A DNA stretch of 64,000 bases from positions 1,612,001 through 1,676,000 of the forward strand of contig NZ_CP123584.1 in the NCBI RefSeq assembly GCF_045277565.1, given 5' to 3'. The DNA is from Aliisedimentitalea scapharcae. Lineage in GTDB: Bacteria > Pseudomonadota > Alphaproteobacteria > Rhodobacterales > Rhodobacteraceae. The notes under the pieces are model-generated. The model ran no database searches. It was not told the DNA's origin and was given only the letters and a program-made list of their open reading frames with translations. The position numbers and the translations under genes are program-made. Position 1 is the stretch's first letter. Every line of letters starts with the position of its first letter. Shown in pieces: positions 8,343 through 17,079 of this stretch.

Positions 8343-8439
8343 AAACAGCAACATAAAAAGGGCAGGGGGCGCTGCCCCCGGTGGGCCGATGGCCCAGTCC
8401 CGCACCAATCACTCCGGGGTAGTTTAACCAGAAAAAAAC

Positions 8440-9162
8440 TCAGGCGCGAAAGACCGTCAGCGCCTCTTTCAGGTCGATGGCACCGTCATACAGCGCGCGA
8501 CCTGAAATGGCACCATTCAACGGCGCGCCGCAGGATTTCAGCGCCTGAAGGTCGGCAATCGACGAGACGCCGCCCGAGGCAATGACCGGGATCGACACCG
8601 CATTTGCGAGCGCGGCTGTGGCCTCGACATTGGGACCTTTCATGGCACCATCACGCATGATGTCGGTGTAGATAATCGCGGCCACACCAGCATCTTCGAA
8701 CGATTTCGCCAGATCGGTGACCATGACGTCGGTCTCTGTGGCCCAGCCCTTGGTTGCGACCTTGCCATTGCGCGCATCAATGCCCACCGCGACCTTGCCG
8801 GGGAACGCGCGGGCGGCCTCGCGTACCAGATCGGGATTTTCAACGGCGACGGTGCCAAGGATCACACGGGCCAAACCACGGTCGATCCAGCGTTCGATGG
8901 TGGCCATGTCGCGGATGCCACCACCCAGCTGAGCCGGGACCTGGGTCTGTTTCAGGATCTCTTCCACCGGGGCGGCGTTGACGGGTTCACCTGCAAAGGC
9001 ACCGTTCAGATCCACCAGATGCAGCCATTCACACCCGGCGTTGACAAACTCCAGCGCCTGGGCCGCGGGATTGTCGTTGAACACGGTGGTCTGCTCCATG
9101 TCGCCATGCACAAGGCGAACGGCCTGACCGTCTTTGAGGTCGATGGCGGGGTAGAGGATCAT
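8440..9162 (-). CDS. hisA: ProFAR isomerase HisA
   Basis: The 240-residue (beta/alpha)8-barrel enzyme performs the Amadori rearrangement of ProFAR to PRFAR, the substrate of HisHF. Catalytic aspartates are present in YPAIDLKDGQAVRL (D8 region) and AVGIDARNGKVATKGW (about residue 130). Phosphate-binding IASGGVSSIADL is intact. Both hisA and hisF are on the minus strand but the LysR/SDR pair lies between them. hisH and hisB are not in this window. Confidence 0.95.
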   Translation of the reverse strand: MILYPAIDLKDGQAVRLVHGDMEQTTVFNDNPAAQALEFVNAGCEWLHLVDLNGAFAGEPVNAAPVEEILKQTQVPAQLGGGIRDMATIERWIDRGLARVILGTVAVENPDLVREAARAFPGKVAVGIDARNGKVATKGWATETDVMVTDLAKSFEDAGVAAIIYTDIMRDGAMKGPNVEATAALANAVSIPVIASGGVSSIADLQALKSCGAPLNGAISGRALYDGAIDLKEALTVFRA

Positions 9163-9306
9163 GGTTCGGCATCCTTTTGCTGTCTGTCGCGGGTGCTATG
9201 CACCGGTCCCTGCCGAAATGCAACGCGACCCAAAGTCAGTCTTGCCCGGTTTTCACAGGAGGGTCACAGTGGGTCCAAGTGTTAAGACAGCCAGGGAGAC
9301 AACGCG

Positions 9307-9705
9307 ATGAAACGACTGATTGCAAGCGCAGGAGTGATAATCGGTCTGGCGGGGGCGGCATTGGCCGATCCGGCGGCCGGCACATGGAAGACGGAACCCG
9401 GGGATACGGGGGGCTATCTGCATGTGGACGTGGGGCCCTGTGGCTCTGCCATTTGTGGCACGATCAAAACCGCCTTTGACAAGAATGGGGTGGAACAGAC
9501 CGACTATGAACACAAGGGAAAGAAGATGATCTGGGACATGCAGGCCGACGGGGGCGGGTCCTATTCAGACGGTCAGATCTGGGCCGCGGATTCGGGCAAG
9601 ACCTATTCGTCCAAAATGTCGCTCAGTGGCAATGCGCTGACCGTCAAGGGCTGTGTCGCGGGTGGGTTGATCTGTCGGGGGCAGACCTGGAAACGGGTGA
9701 ACTGA
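9307..9705 (+). CDS. DUF2147 secreted protein
   Basis: The 132-residue protein has an N-terminal signal peptide (KRLIASAGVIIGLAGAALA, cleavage near residue 20) and the DUF2147 beta-barrel pattern: GTWKTEPGDTGGYLHVDVGPC, CGTIKTAFD, GQIWAADSGKTYSSKMSL and LTVKGCVAGGLICRGQTWKRV. DUF2147 proteins are small periplasmic or secreted beta-rich proteins of unknown function. Cysteines near residues 50 and 55 and again near 118 and 125 could form disulfides. It is divergent from hisA, next to which it is often found in Rhodobacterales. Confidence 0.88.
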   Translation: MKRLIASAGVIIGLAGAALADPAAGTWKTEPGDTGGYLHVDVGPCGSAICGTIKTAFDKNGVEQTDYEHKGKKMIWDMQADGGGSYSDGQIWAADSGKTYSSKMSLSGNALTVKGCVAGGLICRGQTWKRVN

Positions 9706-9729
9706 TCACCTTGAGTTTTGCAAAAAAAG

Positions 9730-9760
9730 AAGGCCGGGCTGCGCGCAGCACCGGCCTTTT
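9730..9760 (+). terminator. Bidirectional terminator between the DUF2147 gene and livF
   Basis: Arms AAGGCCGG and CCGGCCTT with TTTT on the plus strand, and a run of seven A just before the stem that gives a U-run on the minus strand. It can end both convergent transcripts. Confidence 0.85.
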
Positions 9761-9809
9761 AGTCGGTCAACACCGGCAGGGGGACTACCGGTGAGACGGG
9801 GAGTAAAAC

Positions 9810-10565
9810 TCAGATCGCAAGATATTCGGCGCGCAGCTCTTCGTTCTCCAGAACTTCGGCGGCCGCGCCGTCGAAAACGATGCCACCCGTGTCCAGGATC
9901 ACGGCCCGGTCGGCCAGCTCCAGCGCACGAACCGCGTTCTGTTCAACGATGACAGTGGTCATGCCCTGTTCCTTGATGTGGATGAGGGTTTTTTCAATCT
10001 CGTCCACGATGACAGGTGCGAGACCTTCATAGGGTTCATCCAGCAACAGCACCTTGATGTCACGGGCCAGAGCCCTGGCGATGGCCAGCATCTGCTGTTC
10101 GCCCCCGGACAGAGTGATGCCTTCCTGCTTGCGCCGCTCCCCCAGACGGGGAAACAGATCATACAGGCGTTCGATCGACCAACCAATGGGCGGGGCGATT
10201 TGGGCCAGTTGCAGGTTCTCTTCGACCGTGAGACCGGGGATAATCCGGCGATCTTCGGGCACGAGGCCCAGCCCGACGGTGGCGGCTTCGTGGCTCGCCA
10301 TATTGTGCAGCGGTTGGTGATCCAACCAGATCTCGCCGTGTTTGACCTGTGGGTCGCCCAGACGGGCAATGGAGCGCAGGGTTGATGTTTTGCCCGCGCC
10401 GTTGCGGCCCAGCAGGGCGAGGATTTCGCCTTCGTGGACGTTAAAGCTGATGCCTTGGACGATATAGCTTTCGCCATAATAGGCATGCAGGTCCCACACC
10501 GACAGAAAGGCCGGTGCGGTTGTCGCCTGATTGGCGTTCTTGGAGAAATCGGGTTTTACGTTCAT
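9810..10565 (-). CDS. livF: ABC transporter ATPase, LivF type
   Basis: A 251-residue ATPase of the hydrophobic amino-acid (HAAT) importer class. Walker A is GRNGAGKTS, the signature LSGGEQQMLAIARAL, Walker B VLLLDEPYEGLAP, and the H-loop is replaced by the LivF-typical VIVEQNA. An extra N-terminal tail of about 20 residues precedes the ABC domain. It is the last gene of the SBP-livH-livM-livG-livF operon. Substrate cannot be told from the ATPase; branched-chain amino acids, amides or urea-like compounds are all known for this class. Confidence 0.88.
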   Translation of the reverse strand: MNVKPDFSKNANQATTAPAFLSVWDLHAYYGESYIVQGISFNVHEGEILALLGRNGAGKTSTLRSIARLGDPQVKHGEIWLDHQPLHNMASHEAATVGLGLVPEDRRIIPGLTVEENLQLAQIAPPIGWSIERLYDLFPRLGERRKQEGITLSGGEQQMLAIARALARDIKVLLLDEPYEGLAPVIVDEIEKTLIHIKEQGMTTVIVEQNAVRALELADRAVILDTGGIVFDGAAAEVLENEELRAEYLAI

Positions 10566-10577
10566 CTGTTTCTCTCC

Positions 10578-11333
10578 TTACGCCGACTCGCCCAGATACG
10601 CTTCGCGCACCTTGGGGTTGCCCTTGATGTTCTGCGGATCGTCTTCGACCAGCGGCGTGCCCTGGGCCAGAACCGTGATCCGATCCGCGAGGCTGAACAC
10701 CACATGCATGTCGTGTTCGATGATGGCGATGGTGATGTCGCGCTCTTCCTTGATCTGTTTGAGCAGATCAATGGTGTTGTTGGTGTCGGCACGTGCCATT
10801 CCGGCAGTGGGTTCGTCCAACAGCAACAGGCGTGGCTCCTGAGACAGGCACATGCCGATTTCCAGACGCCGTTTGTCACCGCGCGACATGGCGGCAGCGT
10901 GCATATGCCGTTTGTCCGCCATGTTCATGTCCACCAGCATGGCTTCGGCCTTTTCCAACACGTCCTTTTGTCCGGACACTGACCCGATGGCGTTCAGTTC
11001 GAACGCGCCGTCCCGTTTGGCAAAGCAGGGGATCAGCATGTTTTCCATCACTGTCAGATCGCCAAAGATCTCGGGCGTCTGGAACACGCGTGAAATGCCC
11101 ATCTGATTGATTTCATAGGGCGCGCGCCCCAGAACGGATTGACCATCGAACATGACCGACCCGGTGTCGGGGATCAGCTTGCCCACCAGGCAATTCAGCA
11201 GGGTGGATTTACCGGCCCCATTGGGGCCGATGATGGCATGAACGGTGTTTTCCTTGACGCTCAGGTTCACGTCACCCAGCGCCTGAAGGCCACCAAACCG
11301 TTTGCCCACGTTCTTGACTTCGAGAATTCCCAT
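10578..11333 (-). CDS. livG: ABC transporter ATPase, LivG type
   Basis: The 251-residue ATPase has Walker A GPNGAGKSTLLN, signature MSRGDKRRLEIGMCL (a variant of LSGGQ seen in this class), Walker B LLLLDEPTAGMA and the switch histidine in IIEHDMHVV. The C-terminal KGNPKVREAYLGE is the LivG hallmark. It lies 12 bases after livM and 12 before livF. Together with LivF it powers the LivHM channel at the inner face of the membrane. Confidence 0.9.
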   Translation of the reverse strand: MGILEVKNVGKRFGGLQALGDVNLSVKENTVHAIIGPNGAGKSTLLNCLVGKLIPDTGSVMFDGQSVLGRAPYEINQMGISRVFQTPEIFGDLTVMENMLIPCFAKRDGAFELNAIGSVSGQKDVLEKAEAMLVDMNMADKRHMHAAAMSRGDKRRLEIGMCLSQEPRLLLLDEPTAGMARADTNNTIDLLKQIKEERDITIAIIEHDMHVVFSLADRITVLAQGTPLVEDDPQNIKGNPKVREAYLGESA

Positions 11334-11345
11334 CGCTCTCGCTCC

Positions 11346-12548
11346 TTATTCCGCAGGTTCGGTTTTGCCGGATTTGCTGTCTTCGGATTTCCCGCGACCC
11401 TTGATCCAGTTTTTGACCTTTTGACCACCTTCAACCAGGCCACCTGGCAGGAAGATCACCACCAGCATGAACAGGATACCCAAGGTCAGATGCCAGCCCT
11501 TGCCGATAAACGGATGCACGACAAAGACCATGAAATCTTCAACTCCGTCAGGCATGAAGGCGAACCACTGATGCAGCACGGTGTCGTTGATCTTGGAGAA
11601 GATGTTTTCGAAGTATTTGATAAAGCCAGCGCCCACGACGGGACCGATCAGAGTGCCCGCACCGCCCAGGATAGTCATCAGAACAACTTCGCCCGATGCG
11701 GTCCACTGCATGCGCTCGGCACCGGCCAGCGGATCCATCGACGCCATCAGACCACCGGCCAGACCGGCATACATGCCCGAGATGACAAAGGCGGCCAGCG
11801 TATACGGACGGGTGTTCAAACCGGTATAGTTCATCCGCTGCTGGTTCGATTTGACTGCCCGCAGCATCATGCCAAATGGCGAACGGAAGATGCGCACCGC
11901 CAGATAGAAAGACACTAGCATGATGAGGGCACACAGGTAGTAACCGACATTGAACTGGAACGCCCAGGGACCGACGACCATTTCATAGGTCGACCGCATC
12001 TCCAGACCAAACAGGCTGGTGACCGGGATCGACCCATCGGCGGTTTGGGAAACACCCAGAACCCGCGGGTCATCCAGTGTCAGCTGCAGGCCGGTTTCGC
12101 CGTTGGTGATCGGTGTCAGAACCGAATAGGCCAGGTTGAACGACATCTGTGCAAAGGCCAGCGTCAGGATCGAGAAGTAGATCCCCGAGCGGCGCAGGCT
12201 GACAAAGCCGATGACGACGGCAAACAGGCCGGCAACGATGACGCTCAGCACGATGGCCGGGATCACGTTCATACCAACGAGCTTGAACATCCAGACCGCC
12301 GAATAGGACCCGACACCCAGAAAGGCCGCATGACCAAAGGACAGGTATCCGGTCAGGCCGAAAAGAATGTTGAAGCCGATGGCAAAGATGCCAAAGATCA
12401 CGAACCGTTGCATCAGGTCGGGATAGCCCGCGTTGAACTGCGCCATGGCGCTGCCCGTGGGGAATGGGTTCAGGATGAAGGGTGCGAACAGCGCCAGACA
12501 GGCGACGATGATCAGCAGGGTGGTGTCTTTTTTGTCCAGTCCGAACAT
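11346..12548 (-). CDS. livM: ABC transporter permease, LivM type
   Basis: A 400-residue permease with about ten membrane segments and the LivM signature FGLTGYLSFGHAAFLGVGSY (about residues 63-82), the EAA-like loop SPFGMMLRAVKSNQQRMNYTGLN and a C-terminal GTLIGPVVGAGFIKYFENIF. The charged tail GGQKVKNWIKGRGKSEDSK is cytosolic. Slightly longer than typical LivM (about 330-360 residues) because of an inserted loop near residues 150-200, as in urea/amide-type systems. Pairs with LivH. Confidence 0.88.
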   Translation of the reverse strand: MFGLDKKDTTLLIIVACLALFAPFILNPFPTGSAMAQFNAGYPDLMQRFVIFGIFAIGFNILFGLTGYLSFGHAAFLGVGSYSAVWMFKLVGMNVIPAIVLSVIVAGLFAVVIGFVSLRRSGIYFSILTLAFAQMSFNLAYSVLTPITNGETGLQLTLDDPRVLGVSQTADGSIPVTSLFGLEMRSTYEMVVGPWAFQFNVGYYLCALIMLVSFYLAVRIFRSPFGMMLRAVKSNQQRMNYTGLNTRPYTLAAFVISGMYAGLAGGLMASMDPLAGAERMQWTASGEVVLMTILGGAGTLIGPVVGAGFIKYFENIFSKINDTVLHQWFAFMPDGVEDFMVFVVHPFIGKGWHLTLGILFMLVVIFLPGGLVEGGQKVKNWIKGRGKSEDSKSGKTEPAE

Positions 12549-12551
12549 TGC

Positions 12552-13592
12552 TTAATCCTCCATCACGCCTTTGCGGCCCATCAGACCCCGTGGACGGGTG
12601 AGCAGAATGATGATTGCGACCACATAGATGATGATCTGGTCGATGCCGGGGATGATCGATTTGACTTCGTTCATCGAGGCAAAACTCTCCAGAACGCCCA
12701 GCAGGAAGCCCGCCAGAACCGCTCCGGGCAACGAGCCCATACCGCCGACAACCACCACAACAAAGCTGAGAACCAGGAAGTCCATGCCCATGTGATAATT
12801 GGGTGAATTGATAGGCGCATACATCACCCCGGCCAGCCCTGCGACGGCTGCCGCGACCCCGAACATGATGGTGAACCGGCGATCGATGTTGATGCCCAGC
12901 AGCCCTACGGTTTCGCGGTCTGCCATGCCGGCCCGTACGACCATGCCAAATGTCGTGAACTGCAAAAAGGCAAACACGCCGCCGATAATCAGGGCCGAAA
13001 AGGCGAAATACACCAAGCGCCAGTAGGGATAGATGATCGCGTTGGGGTCAAATCCCAGCATGACACCGAAATCGAACGACCCTTTGAACACGTCCGGCGC
13101 GCCGGTAGGGATCGGGTTGGCACCATAGAAATACTTGACCACTTCCTGCAACACGATGGCCAGGCCAAATGTCACGAGAATCTGATCCGCATGGGGACGC
13201 TTGTAGAAATGTTTGATCAGGCCACGCTCCATCACATAGCCGATGAACAGCATGACCGGGATGGCGAACAGGATCGCCAATGGCACAGACCAGTCGATTA
13301 TGGCGGCCCCGGTTTCCGGGCCGAACCAGGATTCGACGTAGGCCGTCTTGACCTTGGCCGGGTTGCCAAGAAAGTCAGTTTTGGTTTCGTCGATTGTTTC
13401 AAACGACAGGTTCAGAATGCGTTGAACGGTGACCGCGCAGAAGGCACCGATCATGAACAGGGCCCCGTGGGCAAAGTTCACCACGCCCAGCGTACCGAAA
13501 ATGAGAGTGAGCCCGAGCGCGATCAGCGCATAGGCAGAGCCCTTGTCGAGCCCGTTCAGAATTTGCAGGAGGATTGCGTCCATGGTCCCCAC
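12552..13592 (-). CDS. livH: ABC transporter permease, LivH type
   Basis: The 346-residue permease has the LivH start ILNGLDKGSAYALIALGLTLIFGTLGVVNFAHG (about residues 10-42) and the loop FGMVVRAGMADRETVGLLGINIDR. About eight membrane segments are predicted by eye. It contains an insertion of about 50 residues between the first two segments (SFETIDETKTDFLGNPAKVKTAYVESWFG) that faces the periplasm. The gene is separated from the binding-protein gene by 126 bases rich in hairpins, which probably tunes the ratio of binding protein to membrane components. Confidence 0.88.
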   Translation of the reverse strand: MGTMDAILLQILNGLDKGSAYALIALGLTLIFGTLGVVNFAHGALFMIGAFCAVTVQRILNLSFETIDETKTDFLGNPAKVKTAYVESWFGPETGAAIIDWSVPLAILFAIPVMLFIGYVMERGLIKHFYKRPHADQILVTFGLAIVLQEVVKYFYGANPIPTGAPDVFKGSFDFGVMLGFDPNAIIYPYWRLVYFAFSALIIGGVFAFLQFTTFGMVVRAGMADRETVGLLGINIDRRFTIMFGVAAAVAGLAGVMYAPINSPNYHMGMDFLVLSFVVVVVGGMGSLPGAVLAGFLLGVLESFASMNEVKSIIPGIDQIIIYVVAIIILLTRPRGLMGRKGVMED

Positions 13593-13604
13593 CTTGGTTG
13601 AGGG

Positions 13605-13710
13605 TCACATGCGCCCTCCTGACCGATCGGCCGGGAGGGCGCTTTGACAATTGGCAGTTCCGAATTCCGGGTCGGAATTCGGACCGGAATTATTGAATAA
13701 TTCCGGCACC
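13605..13710 (-). terminator. Hairpin cluster between binding-protein gene and livH
   Basis: Three successive inverted repeats: GCGCCCTCC with GGAGGGCGC (13610-13642), GAATTCCG with CGGAATTC (13663-13681), and CCGGAATTATT with AATAATTCCGG (13684-13706). None has a strong U-run on the minus strand, so partial termination or protection of the upstream mRNA from decay fits better than a full stop. Confidence 0.6.
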
Positions 13711-13718
13711 GTTTCGCA

Positions 13719-15065
13719 TTATGCGCCCGAGTTACAGGTACCCAGCGCGCCACCTGCGAACATCGGATGATCCGGTGCATAGGTGACCTGCGAGGCGGGT
13801 GTAACTTCGACAACTTCCAGAAGGTCGAACTCGGACGTCGGGTTCTCTTTCCCGCGCACAACCAGAACGTCCTTGAAGCACTGGTGGTCTTCGGCGCGAT
13901 ACAGCGTCTTGCCGTTGCCCAGACCGTCGAATTCATAGCCTTCCAGCGCTTCGACGATGCCACAGGGGTTAAAGGTGCCCGCGCGTTCGGCTGCATCTGC
14001 ATAAAGCAGAGTCTGGCAGTACACGGTGTGGGCGGCCTGTGACGGCGGGAAGCCGTATTTGGTGCCAAAGGATTTGACGAACGCTTTGGAGGCATCGTCC
14101 TGCAGCGACCAGTGCCAGTTGGTGGATCCGTGAATGCCCTTCACGTTTTCACCGGCACCTTTGGCCATCAGGCGCGAATACAGCGGAACAACGATTTCGA
14201 ACTGTTTGCCGTTGACGATCTTTTCGCGCAGGCCAAACTGAACCGCGTTGGTCAGCGAGTTCACCATGTTGCCGCCATAGTGGTTCAGAACCAGAACATC
14301 CGCGCCCGAGTTCAGGACCGGTGCGATATAGGACGAGAAGTCGGTCGCCGCCAGAGGTGTGCGGACCTTGTTCACGGTGTTCCAGCCCAGGGCTTCGGTC
14401 GCGGCTGCGATCGATTCTTCCTGGGTCCAGCCCCATGTGTAATCCGCCGTCAGGTGATAGGCGTTCCGGTCGGTGCCATAGAGGTTCTTGAGAACCGGTG
14501 CCAGAGCTGCGCCTGACATGTAACCGTTAAAGAAGTGACGGAAACCATTGGCTTTCTTGTCTTTGCCGGTGGTGTCATTCGAGTGCGTCAGACCGGCCAT
14601 AAAGATCACGCCAGCTTCCTGGCACAGGCCCTGAACAGCAATCGCAACACCCGAAGAAGAACCGCCGGTGATCATCACCGCACCGTCTTTTTCGATCATC
14701 GATTTGGCCGATGCACGGGCTGCGTCGGATTTGGTCTGGGTGTCGCCGGTGACGAATTCGACCTTCTTGCCCAGGATGCCGTTGCCCTGCAACGCCTTGG
14801 AACTAAAGGTGTTCATCATGCCGCCGTCGCCGCCACCATTCAGATGTTCGACTGCGAGTTCGTAAGCGCGCAGTTCGTCGGCACCTTCGTCCGCATAGGG
14901 GCCGGTCTGGGGCACGTTAAAGCCCAGGGTAACCGTGCCGCCGGTGGGTTCATTGGTATAAGCAGCCGCAGAAGATGCGGTAAAGATCGTCGGCAGTGCA
15001 ACACCAGCGCCAGCAAGAGCACCGGTTTTCAGCACACCACGACGGGTGACATCGGATTTTGTCAT
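13719..15065 (-). CDS. ABC transporter substrate-binding protein, type I fold, Tat-exported
   Basis: I start at ATG 15065, preceded by GGGAGGAATTC, which gives a 448-residue protein with a twin-arginine signal (TRRGVLKTGALAGAGVALP, cleavage near residue 31). The mature part is a LivJ/amide-type periplasmic binding protein: VTLGFNVPQTGPYADEG, GGSSSGVAIAVQGLCQEAGVIF and DYTWGWTQEESIAAATEALGW. It heads the operon with livHMGF and is divergent from a ScfR-type regulator. The Tat signal is unusual for this class and suggests folding before export. Ligand unknown. Confidence 0.9.
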   Translation of the reverse strand: MTKSDVTRRGVLKTGALAGAGVALPTIFTASSAAAYTNEPTGGTVTLGFNVPQTGPYADEGADELRAYELAVEHLNGGGDGGMMNTFSSKALQGNGILGKKVEFVTGDTQTKSDAARASAKSMIEKDGAVMITGGSSSGVAIAVQGLCQEAGVIFMAGLTHSNDTTGKDKKANGFRHFFNGYMSGAALAPVLKNLYGTDRNAYHLTADYTWGWTQEESIAAATEALGWNTVNKVRTPLAATDFSSYIAPVLNSGADVLVLNHYGGNMVNSLTNAVQFGLREKIVNGKQFEIVVPLYSRLMAKGAGENVKGIHGSTNWHWSLQDDASKAFVKSFGTKYGFPPSQAAHTVYCQTLLYADAAERAGTFNPCGIVEALEGYEFDGLGNGKTLYRAEDHQCFKDVLVVRGKENPTSEFDLLEVVEVTPASQVTYAPDHPMFAGGALGTCNSGA

Positions 15066-15195
15066 GAATTCCTCCCATTTCGAAAAACGCGCCATGAGGC
15101 TCCTCAACCAACACGGCGCAGACACATGTCTGTGCAAATGCATTATGGGCGCGGGATGTAAAATTGCGCAATAAGGCCCTTGAAAAACACGATAA

Positions 15196-15239
15196 TTTTG
15201 TAAATAACTGCACAGGTGTTGGATGGTTTTTGTAAATAA
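15196..15239. promoter_or_regulatory. Direct repeats TTTTGTAAATAA, candidate ScfR operator
   Basis: Two identical 12-mers at 15196-15207 and 15228-15239, start-to-start distance 32 bases (about three helical turns), in the divergent region between the binding-protein gene and the ScfR-type regulator. The core TTTGTAAA differs by one base from the TTTGCAAA motif described for ScfR-family regulators such as RamB, MccR and PccR. A further TGTGCAAAT lies near 15132. Confidence 0.55.
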
Positions 15240-15275
15240 ACTTATGTTGCAGCGCAGAAAGCCGTTGAAAACACG

Positions 15276-15281
15276 TATAAT
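15276..15281 (+). promoter_or_regulatory. Candidate -10 box of the ScfR-type gene
   Basis: A perfect TATAAT ends only 16 bases before the ATG at 15298, and eight before an in-frame GTG at 15289. No Shine-Dalgarno lies between, so the mRNA may be leaderless or nearly so. No good -35 box is visible, consistent with an activated promoter. Confidence 0.4.
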
Positions 15282-15297
15282 TGAATGAGTGAATACC

Positions 15298-16605
15298 ATG
15301 GTGCGTGAAACTCTGACCGGAAGCCGAATTCGCGAACGCCGTCTGATCGCAGGGTTGCGCCAGGCCGATTTGGCGCGGCAGGTGGAAATTTCTGCCTCTT
15401 ACCTCAATCTCATCGAACACAATCGGCGCAGAATCGGTGGCAAACTTTTGGTGGATATTGCCCAGGTTCTGGGGGTCGAGCCTTCGATGCTGACCGAAGG
15501 GGCTGAGGCCGCGCTGATTGCCACCCTGCGCGAAGCCGCCGCAGATGCGGTGTCCCAAGTGGCGGAAACCGACCGTGCTGATGAATTTGCAGGCCGTTTT
15601 CCCGGCTGGGCCGAGGTGCTCGCCGGTGAACACCGCCGGGTCGCTTCGTTGGAGCGAACGGTCCAGACATTGTCGGACCGGCTGACCCATGACCCGCATT
15701 TGGCCGCGTCGCTGCACGAGGTGCTGTCCACGGCGGCCGCGATCCGTTCAACCGCATCGATTCTGGCCGAAACCGGCGAGATCGAACCGGAATGGCGGGA
15801 CCGGTTTCACAAGAACCTGAATGAGGACAGCCTGCGCCTGGCCGAAAGCTCCCGTGCGCTGGTGAATTTTCTGGATGAAAGCGACACAGGTGAAGATCGC
15901 CGTGGCGTGCCGCAGGAAGAAGTCGAAGCCTTTTTCCAAGCCCATGATTTTCATTTTCCCGAATTGGAGGGGGCTGGCGGTGACATTGACGCTCTGGTCT
16001 CGGGTGCGGTTGAATTGGGGTCTTCGTCGGCCCAGATCATCGCACGCGCAGCCTTGGCGCAATATGTCGCGGATGCGCAAGAGCTGCCGTTGGACCGGTT
16101 CCAAAAGGCCCTGGAACAGGTCGGGGTGGACCCGGTCAAATTGGCGGATATCTTTGCCTGTAGCCTGCAAACGGTCTTTCGCAGGCTCGCCGTCATGCCG
16201 GCCAGCGTCACCGGGGGCGAAGTCGGGCTGGTAATTTCTGATGGGTCGGGGTCTATCCTGTTTCGTAAACCTGTAACGGATTTTGCCCTGCCCAAATTTG
16301 GGGCATCCTGTCCATTGTGGCCTGTGTTTACTGCCTTTACCCGCCCGAACCTGCCCATTCGGCGACGGGTGTCCCAGGCCGGTCAGACCACGGCCAGCTT
16401 TGACTGTCTGGCAATCTGCTGGCCGCGCGAGGCGCTCGATTTTGACCGTGATCCGCTGTATCACGCGGCGATGTTGATCCTGCCGGTGCCGGCGGCCCAA
16501 GCGGGGGACCAGCCTGGCCTGCCCGTGGGCAGTTCATGCCGGGTGTGTCCGCGCAAGGAGTGCGGCGCACGACGTGAGCCGTCCATTCTGAGCGAAGAGT
16601 TTTGA
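15298..16605 (+). CDS. ScfR-family (XRE plus DUF2083-type) transcriptional regulator
   Basis: The 435-residue protein has an N-terminal XRE helix-turn-helix (GSRIRERRLIAGLRQADLARQ through SASYLNLIEHNRRRIG, residues 6-50), a helical middle, and a C-terminal domain ending with the cysteine cluster SSCRVCPRKECGARREPS. This architecture matches the short-chain fatty acyl-CoA-responsive regulators (ScfRs: RamB, MccR, PccR). The ATG at 15298 is preferred over GTG 15289 because relatives begin shortly before RETLTG. Its divergent neighbour is the ABC importer binding protein, a likely target. Unlike many ScfRs it is not next to methylcitrate, propionyl-CoA or glyoxylate-cycle genes. Confidence 0.82.
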   Translation: MVRETLTGSRIRERRLIAGLRQADLARQVEISASYLNLIEHNRRRIGGKLLVDIAQVLGVEPSMLTEGAEAALIATLREAAADAVSQVAETDRADEFAGRFPGWAEVLAGEHRRVASLERTVQTLSDRLTHDPHLAASLHEVLSTAAAIRSTASILAETGEIEPEWRDRFHKNLNEDSLRLAESSRALVNFLDESDTGEDRRGVPQEEVEAFFQAHDFHFPELEGAGGDIDALVSGAVELGSSSAQIIARAALAQYVADAQELPLDRFQKALEQVGVDPVKLADIFACSLQTVFRRLAVMPASVTGGEVGLVISDGSGSILFRKPVTDFALPKFGASCPLWPVFTAFTRPNLPIRRRVSQAGQTTASFDCLAICWPREALDFDRDPLYHAAMLILPVPAAQAGDQPGLPVGSSCRVCPRKECGARREPSILSEEF

Positions 16606-16698
16606 CAGGTCGTCAACCACACGGCTAATCTGCGGGACGGGACAATCAAATATCAGGACCTGACACAACAAGGGTCCGCCGGGGGAGGATGACCAGGG

Positions 16699-17079
16699 AT
16701 GAGCCGACGTGTTGTGCTGATCGAAGATGAGCCGAATATCATAGAGGCGATCCGTTTTCTTCTGACCCGGGACGGGTGGCAGGTCGATACCCATTCCAAC
16801 GGCAGCGATGCAATGGATGTGATCCGGGCTGCACAGCCGGATCTGGTGATCCTGGATGTGATGCTGCCGGGCAAGAATGGCATGGAGATCCTGCGCGACC
16901 TGCGCGAGGAAGACAGCTTTAAAACCCTGCCGGTGCTGATGCTGACGGCGCGGGGCCAGGCACGGGATCGGGAAATGGCGGAAAAGGCCGGGGTTAACCG
17001 GTTCATGACCAAACCCTTTTCCAATGCCGAGGTCATGGACGCCGTTCGGGATCTGTATGCCCAAGCGCCCCGCCCATGA
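16699..17079 (+). CDS. Single-domain response regulator
   Basis: A 126-residue CheY-like receiver without output domain. The acidic pocket (IEDEPN), the phospho-acceptor aspartate in LVILDVMLPG (D54), the threonine in MLTARG and the lysine in FMTKPF are all present. It overlaps the next gene by four bases (ATGA) and is therefore coupled to the two-TM protein and the symporter-kinase, its probable partner. With no output domain it must act through protein contact. Confidence 0.9.
   Translation: MSRRVVLIEDEPNIIEAIRFLLTRDGWQVDTHSNGSDAMDVIRAAQPDLVILDVMLPGKNGMEILRDLREEDSFKTLPVLMLTARGQARDREMAEKAGVNRFMTKPFSNAEVMDAVRDLYAQAPRP

Noticed and set aside
8365..8384. GGGGGC-GCT-GCCCCC hairpin as rho-independent terminator
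   Set aside because: Three-base loop is possible but no U-run on either strand.
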